Shown here: positions 1-6,425 of the stretch, piece after piece
How the letters are laid out: each line of letters starts with the position of its first letter
Numbering within the stretch: the first letter of the stretch is position 1
NCBI GenBank assembly: GCA_030833605.1
Contig: JAURGV010000096.1
Coordinates: 1 to 8,500, forward strand
DNA: 8,500 bases
Direction of reading: 5' to 3'
Source: Rhodothermales bacterium
Lineage (GTDB): Bacteria > Bacteroidota > Rhodothermia > Rhodothermales > UBA10348
Made by a program: the position numbers and the translations under genes
The notes under the pieces: generated by a model
Told to the model about the DNA's origin: nothing
What the model saw: only the letters and a program-made list of their open reading frames with translations
Database searches by the model: none

Positions 1-430
1 GAGGCCCTGGATACATGCCACCGTACGCCATCATCACATAGTCTTTGCCGAGAAGGGTTCGTCTTACCAAGGAAGCATCCATCCGCAAGGTATCCCCATC
101 GGCCATATCAATAATTTCTGAGGGCTTGGCTTCTGGGTACATGGCTGGATCCAACCCATGGCCCGGTAGAAAAGGCATAACGATAGGAAGATCGTCCATC
201 ATGTCGGCTGACATCGGCATGGACATGATCATTGGAGGCATTTGCCAAACAAGGCTATCTCCCATAGACATGCCCATATTATGGCCACTATGATCCATCA
301 TGTCGTGGTTTTGGGCCTGAACGGGTGTGGATCCTTCCATTAAAACCGCGGAAACCATGAAAAGTCCAGCCAAAAAGGGGACAGCGTGTCCGGAAATAAA
401 AGGGTGCGCCCGAAATCCGTGAGATAACAT
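1..430 (-). CDS. Multicopper oxidase, N-terminal part with Met/His-rich leader (cut by window edge)
   Basis: The frame is open from the ATG at 428-430 to the left edge (143 codons, no stop), so the gene is partial. Residues 10-40 are largely hydrophobic and end in a QAQ-type signal-peptidase site. Residues 41-90 are strikingly rich in Met (about 13 of 50) plus His and Asp, as in copper-handling exported proteins. Residues 113-143 run through DTLRMDASLVRR, then YVMMAYGG and a closing MYPGP. This matches the start of the first cupredoxin domain of multicopper oxidases, where an NGxxPGP element is typical. The copper-ligand HxH and HCH motifs would lie outside the window and cannot be checked. 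The gene lies 45 nt after the 185-residue gene and is the last visible member of the minus-strand run. No clear Shine-Dalgarno precedes the ATG, and an internal ATG at 356-358 is an alternative start. The family call is fairly good; the substrate is unknown. Confidence 0.68.
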   Translation of the reverse strand, partial: MLSHGFRAHPFISGHAVPFLAGLFMVSAVLMEGSTPVQAQNHDMMDHSGHNMGMSMGDSLVWQMPPMIMSMPMSADMMDDLPIVMPFLPGHGLDPAMYPEAKPSEIIDMADGDTLRMDASLVRRTLLGKDYVMMAYGGMYPGP

Positions 431-475
431 AGGTGTGAAGCTAAACAGACGTAGAAAAGATCAGAGGGAAGGGGG

Positions 476-1033
476 TTAGAAGCCGTAAACTGCACAAGGT
501 TCGGTTTCGAATGGTCCGTGGCCAGCCATAGTGTGCATTAAGCCGCTTCTAGACATGCCACGAGCGACAATGGGCCCCGTCCAAGTGGATCCGAGATCCT
601 TGGCGTTGGGCTCTGCCGTGATAACGACCAAGAACTTATTCCACTCGCTGGTGCCGGAAGCTTTTAAGGCCTGATCCATCGGGCCTAGCAATTTAACTTG
701 GTCGAGCTGCGGCGTCGTGATCCAGGCGACGAGTGATCGGTCGGGGCCTAGGTCGACGTTCATCATTTCAAGGCTTAGCTGAACCACGTAGGTGCCTTCT
801 GCCGACAAAGCAACCCCGAAAGGAGAGGGGGCAAACGTTACGGTAGCTACCCCTTTGGCCATTCGAGCCCCTTGTACTTTCCTCGTTCCTACCAATTTAA
901 TTTGGTAGTAATCGGTTGCCATCACAGGCACGAGCGGGGCGGCCACACAGGTGGACGGCCCGCTAAGGGGTGGTTGCGGCGTGGTATCCCACGCCGCAAC
1001 CACGACAATCATCAAAACAGCAATAATTCGCAT
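476..1033 (-). CDS. Exported 185-residue protein of unknown function
   Basis: I do not recognise a named family. The N-terminus (residues 1-15, MRIIAVLMIVVVAAW) is a short hydrophobic export signal without a lipobox, followed by a Pro/Ser-rich stretch. The mature part looks like an all-beta domain, with alternating hydrophobic segments around residues 43-50, 62-90, 100-116 and 133-141. The end is distinctive: WTGPIVARGMSRSG (151-164), then MHTMAGHGPF (166-175) and Cys180. Cys29 and Cys180 could pair in the periplasm. His167, His172 and nearby methionines could bind metal, but this is only suggestive. It sits 18 nt after the last propeller gene and 45 nt before the multicopper oxidase, so it is probably co-transcribed and works in the same compartment. 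No strong Shine-Dalgarno is visible. The reading frame is well supported by position and composition; the function is open. Confidence 0.8.
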   Translation of the reverse strand: MRIIAVLMIVVVAAWDTTPQPPLSGPSTCVAAPLVPVMATDYYQIKLVGTRKVQGARMAKGVATVTFAPSPFGVALSAEGTYVVQLSLEMMNVDLGPDRSLVAWITTPQLDQVKLLGPMDQALKASGTSEWNKFLVVITAEPNAKDLGSTWTGPIVARGMSRSGLMHTMAGHGPFETEPCAVYGF

Positions 1034-1051
1034 ATCATTTATTCAGGAAAA

Positions 1052-2377
1052 CTACCGCGTGCCTTCTTTCGATTCTTCATCCCATTTCTGAGCGGAAGAA
1101 ACATTGGGTACGCCCCAGTCTTCGCCATTCCAGCCGTTAAATCCTTCCATGCGGAAGGTCCATATTCCAGTCGTCATGTCGGAAACTACGATGAGACCAT
1201 CTTCATTTCGAACATCCACTCCAAAGGCACCATTTGCGACGCCACCGGCCATGCCGCCGTCGCTTCTTGGACCTGTAAACGTATCGAAGTGGGCAACCGT
1301 TTCCGGATTTAGCGGATCGGCCAAAGAAAATACCTGCAATCCGTCATGATACCCCGAAACGAAAACGTACGGCCAACGCACTTCGTGGTTATGAACCAGT
1401 CCATCCCACGCCGGCGTCCATGCTGAAATGGGCTCACTGATGTTACTGCGTTCCCCGTCCAAACCTGGTTTTAGGTCAAAAATGCGCAGAGGAGCATATT
1501 TATATTCCGTTTCAGCCACAACGTACCGTCCGGTGGGGTCAGGAGTAAACGTGTGACCACTTGTAACGCCCGCAATACCGGTTAAGGTGACCAGTAGTTT
1601 AGGGTTATCGATATCAGTGAAGTCGTACACGTAATAACCGCCCGTTCCACCTCCATAAAAACGATCTGTATCGGTTTCCTCATGGAAACCCGCGTAGAAA
1701 TCGTGGTAGCCACGGCGAGAGTCTTCCGCGGGAGTCGGGATGCGGCCGATTAGGGCATTTTTTGCGTCCCCTTCAACCAATTTGCCCATGTCGTACACGT
1801 TGGCAAACGGCCCGGAAACCGTGGTTAAGAGCAGAACGCGCCCACTGGAGTGCTTGTAGATAAAGATGTTATGGAAACCACCTGGCGTTTCCGGCTCATG
1901 AATGCGAGCCACTTCTTTCACCTTTTTGGGATCCGGAAGACCAGTTACATCTAGAACTACCGCTCCCAAGTCGTTATTGGGGCCACCCGAGCCAAACTGA
2001 AGAGATTGGACAACATAATAGCGACCGGCCCATTTGAAGTGTTTTACATCCATCCCACCCGTTCCCGTGTGGAGGTCTTGGTTTTCAATCCGCCAGCGAT
2101 AGATCACTTTGGGATTGGATGGATCCGCCAAATCGACAATGTCCACTCCCTTTCCGCCTGCTGCCCCGTACTTCATGCGGGCGACATAGGCGTAAGGACG
2201 GCTGACTTCTTGCTCCAAATCCATATCGGCCACACTCAGCTTGGGGCCGAGTGGTACATGTCCAATGACCTCGAGGTTTTCGGTTCCTCGGGGTTGCACA
2301 CCTTGTTGTGCCGTAGCTGGTTTAAATGCAAAGGCGACAATAAACATCGCTAGCAAAATGGTGGTCGTTCGCTTCAT
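1052..2377 (-). CDS. Secreted LVIVD-repeat beta-propeller, third paralogue
   Basis: A 441-residue exported protein with a clear signal peptide (residues 1-24, ending ATAQ). The body reads as seven propeller blades starting near residues 57, 113, 169, 225, 275, 329 and 380. Several blades carry the LVIVD signature of a hydrophobic strand followed by D(L/I)xDPxNPK, for example GVDIVDLADPSNPK at 77-90 and DGLQVFSLADPLNPE at 345-359. Such repeats occur in surface or periplasmic proteins of bacteria and archaea, and the biochemical role is generally unknown. Histidines open four consecutive blades (FHN 168-170, YHD 224-226, GHT 274-276, HNHE 329-332), which would place them near the central channel. 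The tail has no Por or other recognisable sorting domain. The start is well supported: an AAGGAG lies six bases upstream of ATG. It follows the second paralogue after 30 nt. The fold and family are well supported; catalysis is speculative. Confidence 0.9.
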   Translation of the reverse strand: MKRTTTILLAMFIVAFAFKPATAQQGVQPRGTENLEVIGHVPLGPKLSVADMDLEQEVSRPYAYVARMKYGAAGGKGVDIVDLADPSNPKVIYRWRIENQDLHTGTGGMDVKHFKWAGRYYVVQSLQFGSGGPNNDLGAVVLDVTGLPDPKKVKEVARIHEPETPGGFHNIFIYKHSSGRVLLLTTVSGPFANVYDMGKLVEGDAKNALIGRIPTPAEDSRRGYHDFYAGFHEETDTDRFYGGGTGGYYVYDFTDIDNPKLLVTLTGIAGVTSGHTFTPDPTGRYVVAETEYKYAPLRIFDLKPGLDGERSNISEPISAWTPAWDGLVHNHEVRWPYVFVSGYHDGLQVFSLADPLNPETVAHFDTFTGPRSDGGMAGGVANGAFGVDVRNEDGLIVVSDMTTGIWTFRMEGFNGWNGEDWGVPNVSSAQKWDEESKEGTR

Positions 2378-2383
2378 TATGAG

Positions 2384-2389
2384 CTCCTT
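2384..2389 (-). promoter_or_regulatory. Strong Shine-Dalgarno of the third propeller gene
   Basis: Read on the minus strand this is AAGGAG, six bases before the ATG at 2375-2377. It is the only strong ribosome binding site in the minus-strand run, which may raise translation of this paralogue relative to the other two. It fixes the start. Confidence 0.75.
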
Positions 2390-2407
2390 TTTAAGGCGAA
2401 TTGATGT

Positions 2408-3727
2408 CTATCGAGTTCCTTCTTTGGATTCTTCATCCCAGTTTTGAACCGAAGAAATATTGGGCATTCCCCAATCTTCGCCGTTCCAACCATTAAAGCC
2501 TTCCATCCGGAACGTCCAGAAACCGGTCGACATATCGGAGATCAAGATCAGCCCGTCTGCGTTGCGTACATCCACTCCAAACGCACCATTTCCAACCGCA
2601 CCGCCCATGGCGCCAACGTTGCGAGGACCGGTGTAGGTGTCGTAATAGGCGACGGTTGTTGGGTTTTCAGGGTCCATCATGGAGAACACCTGCAAACCGT
2701 CATGGTAGCCTGAAACAAACACGAACGGCCAGCGCACTTCGTGGTTATGCACCAAGTTTTTCCAGTTCGCCGTCCATGCAGAAATGGGTGACCGAATATT
2801 TTCAGTCGTGCCATCTACGCCCGGCTTCATGTCGAACATGCGCAATGGGGCATATTGGTATTCGGTTTCCGTCACGGCATAACGGCCATCTGGGCTTGGC
2901 GTAAAGGTGTGTCCCCACGAAACCCCGGTAATGCCGGTCATGGTGAATTCAAGAACTGGGTTTTCGGTATCCGTGATGTTGTACACGTAATACCCTCCCA
3001 TACCGCCGCCATAGAATCGATCCTGCTCGGAATCGGGATGCCATGCCGCATACAGGTCGTGGTAAAAGCCATTTTCTTCAACAGCGATTGGAACGGTTCC
3101 AATAAAGGCACCTTTCACATCGCCCGTTACGGCTTTGCCGAGATCGTACATGTTAGCACCGGCGCCGTTGATGGTGGCGAGCAGAATTACGCGGCCATCG
3201 GAATGCTTGTAAATAAAGATGTTGTGGAAGCCACCTGGAAGTTCTGGTTCACGAATGCGAGCCACTTCAACCACTTTGGATGGGTCAGGAAGTCCGGTTA
3301 CATCTAAAATGTAGGCACCTAAGTCACTGTTTGGACCCTGCCCAAATTGAGTGGACTGTACAACGTAATACCGGCCGGCATATTTAAAATATTTGATATC
3401 CATACCACCCAAGCCGGTGTGTAAATCTGGATTTTCCATGCGCCAACGCAATAATACTTTGGGATTGGCTGGATTGGAGATATCAATGATGTCGGTACCG
3501 CGAACCGTTCCTGTGCCGACCGTACCACGAGCGACATAGGCATAGGGCCTAGAAAGCTCTTGCTCAACTTCCATATCCATGGTGTTTAGCGGCGCTCCCA
3601 AAGGAATATGACCTTCAACGGTAATGTTTTCAGACCCCGGCTTAATGGTTGTCCAAGGCGTGTCCTGGGCCAGTGCTGGAAGCGCGATCAACGCAACCAG
3701 AGAGAAAAGGGTGAGCAGATTTTTCAT
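2408..3727 (-). CDS. Secreted LVIVD-repeat beta-propeller, second paralogue
   Basis: A 439-residue exported propeller, clearly homologous along its whole length to both flanking genes and by eye closer to the downstream copy. I chose the ATG at 3725-3727 because it gives a canonical signal peptide (MKNLLTLFSLVALIALPALA, then QDTP). The frame stays open to an ATG at 3841, but that extension is basic, unlike the paralogues, and overlaps the upstream gene. Features shared with the paralogues are the GHIPLG start, LVIVD-type GTDIIDISNPANPK, GGFHNIFIYKH, FYHDLYAAWH, a DRFYGGG turn, GHTFTP, LVHNHEVRWP and SGYHDGLQVF. The last ~30 residues are almost identical to the other copies. It lies 32 nt after the first paralogue and 30 nt before the third, consistent with one transcript. 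No strong Shine-Dalgarno is visible. It probably acts outside the cytoplasm; substrate and partners are unknown. Confidence 0.9.
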   Translation of the reverse strand: MKNLLTLFSLVALIALPALAQDTPWTTIKPGSENITVEGHIPLGAPLNTMDMEVEQELSRPYAYVARGTVGTGTVRGTDIIDISNPANPKVLLRWRMENPDLHTGLGGMDIKYFKYAGRYYVVQSTQFGQGPNSDLGAYILDVTGLPDPSKVVEVARIREPELPGGFHNIFIYKHSDGRVILLATINGAGANMYDLGKAVTGDVKGAFIGTVPIAVEENGFYHDLYAAWHPDSEQDRFYGGGMGGYYVYNITDTENPVLEFTMTGITGVSWGHTFTPSPDGRYAVTETEYQYAPLRMFDMKPGVDGTTENIRSPISAWTANWKNLVHNHEVRWPFVFVSGYHDGLQVFSMMDPENPTTVAYYDTYTGPRNVGAMGGAVGNGAFGVDVRNADGLILISDMSTGFWTFRMEGFNGWNGEDWGMPNISSVQNWDEESKEGTR

Positions 3728-3759
3728 GACTCTATTCGTATTTGATTTCAACAAAAAAA

Positions 3760-5076
3760 TTATTTGGTGCCTTCTTTGGACTCTTCGTCCCATTTTTGGA
3801 CGGAAGAAATGTTGGGCATGCCCCAATCTTCCCCGTTCCAACCACTAAAGCCCTCCATGCGGAAGGTCCAAAATCCTGTGGACATATCGGAGATCACAAT
3901 CAATCCATCGGCATTGCGAACATCCACGCCAAAAGCCCCATTAATTACGGGGTTAAATCCCGTTGTGGATGGTCCTTCGTAGGTATCATAATACCCAACA
4001 GTTTGCGGATTTTCAGGGTCTTCTAAGCTAAAAACCTGTAATCCATCCATGTACGCGGACACGAATACGTAAGGCCAGCGAACCTCATGGTTGTGGCTCA
4101 AATTGCGCCAATCGGCCGTCCACGCTGAAATGGGTTGGCTAATATTGGTGGTTTTCCCATCCAGGGCCGGTTTGAGATCGAATATGCGTAGCGGCGAATA
4201 CTGATATTCTGACTCAGCGACTACAAAGCGACCGTCGGGGCTCGGCGTAAACGTGTGTCCCCAATCCACGCCATCTATTCCCGTTAACGAGATTTTAAGC
4301 GTGGGATTTTCGATGTCGGAGATATCATAAATATAATACCCTCCGTTGCCTCCTCCGTAAAACCGGTCTTCTCCAGTGTCTGGATGAAAGGCTGCGTAAT
4401 GGTCATGATAAAAGCGTCGGCTGCCAGGGTTACCGGGAGTTTCTGGAGAGGGGATGGTGCTCACATAGGCTCCTGCAACGTCGCCGTTGACCACTTTTTC
4501 CAGATCCCATGCTTGAACCATGTCGCCAGGCACCGTCGCTAACAGATAAATATGTTTATCGGAGTGCTTATAGATAAAAATGTTATGCATGCCACCCGGA
4601 TGACCGGGCACCTTCAATCGGGCTATCTCTTTGACTCCCTTCGGGTTAGGTAAGTCCGTAACGTCAAAAACCACCGCTCCTAAATCGTGGTATGGACCGC
4701 TTCCAAATTCAAAGGATTGGACCACATAATGACGGCCTCCTGTTCGGAAGTATTTGACATCCATTCCACCCCGATTCGGGAGCAAATCCTGATTGTCGAG
4801 ACGAAATTCGTAAATGACCTTTGGATTGGAAGGATCAGATAAGTCAATGACGTCCATCCCTTTGGGCCCGCCATTTACAATAGATGCGCGGCCGATATAC
4901 GCATAAGGCCTATCTAGGTCTTGCTCCAATTCTAGGTCGGTCACGCTGGAATGATGTCCTAGCGGCACGTGGCCTACAACTTCCATATTATCGGTGCCTG
5001 GACGCAGCGACTTTTCTTGCGCCTGAGCAGAGCCCAGCACAAACATCGCGGCTACGAGAAAACTAAAATATTTCAT
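3760..5076 (-). CDS. Secreted LVIVD-repeat beta-propeller, first and most divergent paralogue
   Basis: A 438-residue exported propeller and the promoter-proximal gene of the minus-strand run. I start it at the ATG at 5074-5076, which gives a compact signal peptide (MKYFSFLVAAMFVLGSAQAQ). An in-frame ATG at 5146-5148 would add 24 residues carrying a second hydrophobic stretch and is less likely. Neither start has a good Shine-Dalgarno. Blade layout and LVIVD units (GMDVIDLSDPSNPK, DGLQVFSLEDPENPQ) match the other two copies, as do the blade-opening histidines (MHN, YHD, GHT, HNHE). It differs at several otherwise shared positions: DLLPN replaces DLHTG, SAYMDG replaces SGYHDG, and QAWDLEKV replaces the NVYD/NMYD element. 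An insertion of several residues precedes YHD compared with the second copy. These differences suggest a changed ligand or partner rather than a redundant copy. The family assignment is solid; the role is unknown. Confidence 0.9.
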   Translation of the reverse strand: MKYFSFLVAAMFVLGSAQAQEKSLRPGTDNMEVVGHVPLGHHSSVTDLELEQDLDRPYAYIGRASIVNGGPKGMDVIDLSDPSNPKVIYEFRLDNQDLLPNRGGMDVKYFRTGGRHYVVQSFEFGSGPYHDLGAVVFDVTDLPNPKGVKEIARLKVPGHPGGMHNIFIYKHSDKHIYLLATVPGDMVQAWDLEKVVNGDVAGAYVSTIPSPETPGNPGSRRFYHDHYAAFHPDTGEDRFYGGGNGGYYIYDISDIENPTLKISLTGIDGVDWGHTFTPSPDGRFVVAESEYQYSPLRIFDLKPALDGKTTNISQPISAWTADWRNLSHNHEVRWPYVFVSAYMDGLQVFSLEDPENPQTVGYYDTYEGPSTTGFNPVINGAFGVDVRNADGLIVISDMSTGFWTFRMEGFSGWNGEDWGMPNISSVQKWDEESKEGTK

Positions 5077-5312
5077 TGGTATTGTTGCGGAAAAGGTTGT
5101 GACGCAAGCGACCGCCATTCCCAGTAGGAATCGAGCGATTACGGTCATATTGAATCAGCGGTAACGAGGTGGGGTGGACAATTCAAAAAGGTTACGAAGA
5201 TGATACTGAAATTGCAAAACAGAGATGTGTCATGAAAAGAGCTTTATCCATCGAACCGATCATCTAAAAACGCATATGAACCACCACCCCAACCCTCTTT
5301 TTCCAGTTTGTG
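5077..5312. other. Divergent intergenic region
   Basis: About 235 bp separate the outward-reading propeller and YceI-like genes, so promoters for both transcription units should lie here. I see no convincing sigma-70 box and only a poor match to the Bacteroidota TTTG / TAnnTTTG type. No strong hairpin and no open frame of note is present. Confidence 0.4.
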
Positions 5313-5705
5313 ATGCGAGTACTCTTCTGTTTGTTTTGTTTTGGACTTGCCGTGGCGAGCGTTGATACAGATAACAAATTGCGCGACAGGGAATTGCGGT
5401 CGGAGGATTTTTTGGACGCTGACCGTTACCCCACGATGAGTTTTATTTCTGAGCGAAACGGCGTGCGCCGATCGAAGGAGGAGCGTTTAATTCAGGGTCG
5501 CATGAAAATTTATGGCAAGACCCGGCTGATTGAGGTACCCTATGAGGTAGACTACAATCCCGAATCGGATGTTTTGACCGTCAAGACCAACTTTGTGGTG
5601 AAAAGAAGTGATTATGGCCTTTCGTTTGGAATACTGATGGACGCATTGATAAGCGAAGAGAATAACGTAGCAGTTGAAGCCATCGCTCGATTAAAACAAA
5701 ATTAA
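5313..5705 (+). CDS. YceI-like protein lacking the first part of the fold
   Basis: The frame encodes 130 residues, against about 170-190 for usual YceI proteins, which are periplasmic lipocalin-like beta-barrels that bind isoprenoid-type lipids. The diagnostic segment is clear: VASVDTDNKLRDRELRSEDF (14-33), then DRYPTMSF (37-44), a polar loop, IQGRMKIYGKTRLIEVP (60-76), and KRSDYGLSFG (97-106). In typical members the SVDTDN element lies some 60-80 residues into the protein. Here it directly follows a short hydrophobic leader (MRVLFCLFCFGLA), so the first strands and the usual HSxxxF element are missing. An in-frame stop at 5277-5279 and nothing YceI-like in the other upstream frames rule out a simple frameshift. 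A GTG at 5310 is an alternative start. No good Shine-Dalgarno is visible. It may be a minimal variant or a decayed gene. It heads the plus-strand run. Confidence 0.75.
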   Translation: MRVLFCLFCFGLAVASVDTDNKLRDRELRSEDFLDADRYPTMSFISERNGVRRSKEERLIQGRMKIYGKTRLIEVPYEVDYNPESDVLTVKTNFVVKRSDYGLSFGILMDALISEENNVAVEAIARLKQN

Positions 5706-5710
5706 GGACT

Positions 5711-5715
5711 GGAGG
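5711..5715 (+). promoter_or_regulatory. Shine-Dalgarno for the small ORF
   Basis: GGAGG lies 10 nt before a TTG at 5726-5728 and 16 nt before the in-frame ATG at 5732-5734. No other start nearby would use it, so it supports translation of the small ORF, with TTG the better-spaced start. Confidence 0.45.
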
Positions 5716-5725
5716 AACGTCTATT

Positions 5726-5851
5726 TTGGAAATGAATCCGGAGCGTCAACTTGTTGTTGCGCTAACCATTAATCAGTCATCCGCCAGTCTGCAGGTGGGG
5801 CGGCAATTGACGCAACTATTTTTAGATGCGCTGGAGGTAGAAAAACCATGA
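5726..5851 (+). CDS. Possible small protein (41 residues) overlapping the next start
   Basis: A short frame fills the gap between the YceI-like gene and the cyclophilin gene. With the TTG start it encodes 41 residues; from the ATG at 5732 it encodes 39. Its stop overlaps the cyclophilin ATG in an ATGA arrangement (5848-5851), a common sign of translational coupling. The product contains NPERQLVVALTINQSSASLQ and then GRQLTQLFLDALEVEKP, which could form one amphipathic helix. It has no signal peptide, cysteines or recognisable domain. A GGAGG precedes it at suitable spacing. I do not recognise it. It could be a real microprotein, a coupling leader for the next gene, or chance. Confidence 0.4.
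   Translation: MEMNPERQLVVALTINQSSASLQVGRQLTQLFLDALEVEKP
5833..5837 (+). promoter_or_regulatory. Shine-Dalgarno of the cyclophilin gene
   Basis: GGAGG ends 10 nt before the ATG at 5848-5850 and supports that start. It lies inside the upstream small ORF, as expected for coupled genes. Confidence 0.65.
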
Positions 5852-6423
5852 AGTGGCTTTTTGTAGTACTAATTGTTTCTGTGTTGGTTGGCTGTTCAAA
5901 ATCGTCGACCATTCAAGTTGAGATCGAGACCACGGCGGGGACTATTGTGGTCGAAGTCGATAGTTTGGTTGCGCCCATAACGGTCACCAATTTTCTACGC
6001 TATGTAGACGGTGGTTTTTACGAAGAAGGATCCTTTTTCCGGTCGGTTCGAATGGACAATCAGCCAGCGGATTCCATTCGAATTGAAGTGATTCAAGGCG
6101 GGGCTAACACGGCACGCAAGGACGAATTTTTTGAACCTATTGTGTTGGAACGAACCTCTGAAACGGGGTTGTCCCACCTGGACGGAACGATCTCTATGGC
6201 GCGCGGCCTACCGGATTCTGCAAACCACTCCATATTTATATGTATCGGAGATCAGCCATCGCTCGACTTTGGTGGGATGCGGAATCCCGATGGGCAAGGG
6301 TTCGCAGCTTTTGGTAAAGTGATTTCAGGAATGGATGTTGTTCGAGCGATCCAAGCTCAAGAAGTTGAACTGCAAACGCTGGTTGCCCCCGTCCAAATTA
6401 TTCGGGCCCAACGGAAAAAATAG
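5848..6423 (+). CDS. Cyclophilin-type peptidyl-prolyl isomerase, lipoprotein
   Basis: The 191-residue product has a lipoprotein signal (hydrophobic residues 3-14, lipobox LVGC with Cys16), so it should be membrane-anchored outside the cytoplasm. There it would help fold exported proteins by proline isomerisation. Cyclophilin landmarks are in order: GTIVVEV (31-37), APITVTNFLRYVDGGFY (42-58), FFRSVR (63-68), IQGG (82-85), GTISMAR (113-119), NHSIFICIG (126-134) and GFAAFGKVISGMDVV (151-165). Compared with human cyclophilin A, Arg55 and Gln63 are kept (Arg65, Gln83). His54, Phe60, Gln111, Phe113 and His126 appear replaced by Phe64, Glu80, Ile129, Ile131 and Phe152. The GFAAFG form is seen in other bacterial members. 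About ten extra residues separate FFRSVR from QGG. It overlaps the small ORF and is 2 nt from the zinc-ribbon gene. The family is certain; activity is likely but not assured. Confidence 0.92.
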   Translation: MKWLFVVLIVSVLVGCSKSSTIQVEIETTAGTIVVEVDSLVAPITVTNFLRYVDGGFYEEGSFFRSVRMDNQPADSIRIEVIQGGANTARKDEFFEPIVLERTSETGLSHLDGTISMARGLPDSANHSIFICIGDQPSLDFGGMRNPDGQGFAAFGKVISGMDVVRAIQAQEVELQTLVAPVQIIRAQRKK

Positions 6424-6425
6424 TT

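Larger units (their letters stand above)
1052..5076 (-). repeat. Tandem triplication of the propeller gene
   Basis: Three full-length homologous genes lie head to tail with 30-32 nt between them. They align end to end at protein level, including signal peptide position, all seven blades and the C-terminal tail. DNA similarity is visible in conserved blocks, for example around the HNHEVRWP coding region, but elsewhere has decayed. The duplication is therefore old and all three frames have been kept intact. Confidence 0.85.

Noticed and set aside
45..293. Plus-strand 82-codon frame at the left edge
   Set aside because: It is the antisense shadow of the minus-strand oxidase gene; the Met (CAT) codons there create many plus-strand ATG-like starts. 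No domain is recognisable.
3728..3841. N-terminal extension of the second propeller gene to an ATG at 3841
   Set aside because: It would overlap the upstream gene by about 80 nt and place a basic, non-signal stretch before an excellent signal peptide. The paralogues have no such extension.
5184..5218. Possible Bacteroidota-type promoter on the minus strand (TTTG, about 20 nt, then TAACCTTTTTG)
   Set aside because: The downstream element does not fit TAnnTTTG properly and the region is A/T-rich, so the match could be chance.
5170..5290. GGGGTGG at 5170-5176 and CCACCCC at 5284-5290 as an inverted repeat
   Set aside because: Only seven pairs over a loop of more than 100 nt, with no further symmetry. 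Not a credible structure or operator.
5276..5365. Short plus-strand frame from the ATG at 5276
   Set aside because: About 29 codons, overlapping the YceI-like gene in another frame, with no Shine-Dalgarno and no YceI-like content.
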